Program-made: the position numbers and the translations under genes
Origin: Apostichopus japonicus
Taxonomy: Eukaryota > Echinodermata > Holothuroidea > Aspidochirotida > Stichopodidae
Length of the DNA stretch: 64,000 bases
Direction: 5' to 3'
NCBI RefSeq assembly: GCF_037975245.1
Contig: NC_092570.1
Location: 8,181,001 to 8,245,000, forward strand
The notes under the pieces: model-generated
Seen by the model: only the letters and a program-made list of their open reading frames with translations
The model's database searches: none
Told to the model about the DNA's origin: nothing
In this document: in pieces, positions 62,855 through 64,000 of the stretch
How the letters are laid out: every line of letters starts with the position of its first letter
Position numbering within the stretch: position 1 is the first letter of the stretch

Positions 62855-63435
62855 GTAATTTGTTCAATGGGGCCGTACACTGTTAGGCTTGAAAGGCCGT
62901 AGAGTTGCACACTTCAAGGAGTGTACCCAAAGAAATTTAAACATATTTAGTCAAATATAGCAGTTGGAGAGGGTATGGTCCTGAGATCATTGAAGTGAAC
63001 TCCAGTGTAGATGATTATGGGGTACCAATAAAAAAAAAATTAATTGAGGCACAGTTAGGCAAGAAATTAGTTTGATACTTAGATTACATGCAAGGTTGAG
63101 CTAATAACTAATTTTATTTTTTAATGTGTTAGGGTACAACATACCTGCTGGATTCATTACCTCCTAACTCAGCTAAATAAGCATTATGTCAGGCTTATTG
63201 AACCTACCATCTGGTAAATATGCAGTCCTTAATTGACCGACGATATAACTTTACCTGAAGCAACATGACAGCATCACACAATACCACTATGGTATCACAA
63301 AAGGCTACTAGTACTACTGTATGTCTATGACTCATATTTACATTACAAACTAACATAGTAACAGCAACGATGTTGCTGACATGGTGCAGGTACACCAATT
63401 GTGCCAGGCCTAGAATAGGCCCCATAAGTAGTATG

Positions 63436-63918
63436 GTGACTTCGAAGTTCGGACACTTAAGACTGAAAAACACCCCAAAACTAAATCTTCTGGTATAAAT
63501 CACCTGAAAATATACTTCATATGGTGGGAGAATTGTGTTATAGTACGATACACGGCCAAACTTTCTTTCCTGCAAACTGTTTTCACGTTGTTTTCCAAGA
63601 AGATTCTTCGTGATTGTGGAACTGGTATTTCTTTGCTAGAGTATTGCAAAGTTCGGACACGCAACCCACAGTGTGGCGCTGGTGATAAAATTGGTGGTGC
63701 AGTTGCTCTTTCAGTAATTATAACAGACTTCATAGATCTTCGTCATTTAATTGACAAATATGTAAGTAATTTCTTGCACACGGGTCATTTTGGAGAGAAA
63801 ATAACTGTAGCTTCGTACTTTTTGGTGAAATTTGGCTCTTTCTGTAGGTTTTCATGGTGAAATTGTGTATTTCTTAGGGTGTCCGAACTTCGCAGTTTGC
63901 CGAACTTCGCAATACTGA
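63436..63918. repeat. Inverted-repeat element with GAAGTTCGGACAC motifs
   Basis: aagttcggacac occurs at 63445 and 63649 in the plus direction and inverted at 63879-63890. agtattgcaaagttcgg (63640-63656) faces ccgaacttcgcaatact (63900-63916). The arrangement suggests a small palindromic or MITE-like element. Target duplications are not clear, and the 90-codon open frame within is not recognisable. Confidence 0.5.
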
Positions 63919-64000
63919 CTATACCGTACATTACAAATATGATCACTGCCAATGATACTACGAAATGTAACTAAAATAACTGTGATCTGTAACTTTTACT

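Overview
This is eukaryotic (metazoan) genomic DNA, not a bacterial or plasmid segment. It is AT-rich, with multi-exon genes using GT-AG introns, many minisatellite arrays, and 5'-truncated LINE, tRNA-derived SINE and DNA-transposon remnants. The repeat style (SINE with an ATT-rich tail, hAT-type MITEs, a TTAA-flanked element carrying a THAP remnant, very long G/C homopolymers) suggests a marine invertebrate. An echinoderm such as a sea cucumber is my best guess, but the sequence alone does not prove it.

Two protein-coding genes are well supported, and they converge. (1) On the + strand, the 3' part of a gene for a single-pass membrane protein with tandem EGF-like domains: five coding exons, 34622-48370, all joining in frame to 313 residues. 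It has one half and five complete EGF repeats, a transmembrane segment and a short cytoplasmic tail. Its 5' end lies upstream, and no further exon was recognised in the first 34.6 kb. (2) On the - strand, a complete S-formylglutathione hydrolase (esterase D) gene: ten coding exons, 61427 down to 50383, giving a 283-residue protein with an intact Ser/Asp/His triad, plus a non-coding 5' splice junction. The two stop codons are 2.0 kb apart.

Layout: 1-34.6 kb is non-coding (intergenic or a giant upstream intron of the EGF gene). It holds minisatellites (near 1.0-1.6, 3.3-4.3, 5.8-7.0, 10.4-10.9, 12.7-13.4 and 25.5-25.9 kb), a LINE 3' end (12.3-12.6 kb), a 1.6-kb TTAA-flanked element with a broken THAP motif (17.3-18.9 kb), a 377-bp hAT-type MITE (19.1-19.5 kb), a tRNA-like sequence (26.5 kb) and a 1.26-kb hAT-type element (31.3-32.6 kb). 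The EGF gene introns contain a 37-bp array, a long 26-bp array, a degenerate ~36-bp array and a SINE. The esterase D introns contain 15-, 67- and 82-bp arrays. The right end (62.7-64 kb) may hold the first exon of a divergent gene and an inverted-repeat element.

The two genes have no obvious joint function: one is cytosolic formaldehyde/glutathione metabolism, the other a cell-surface protein. I found no convincing wholly new molecular system. The best leads are the TTAA/THAP element, the pair of related hAT-type elements, the LINE/SINE pair with a shared tail, and a possible alternative last exon of the EGF gene.
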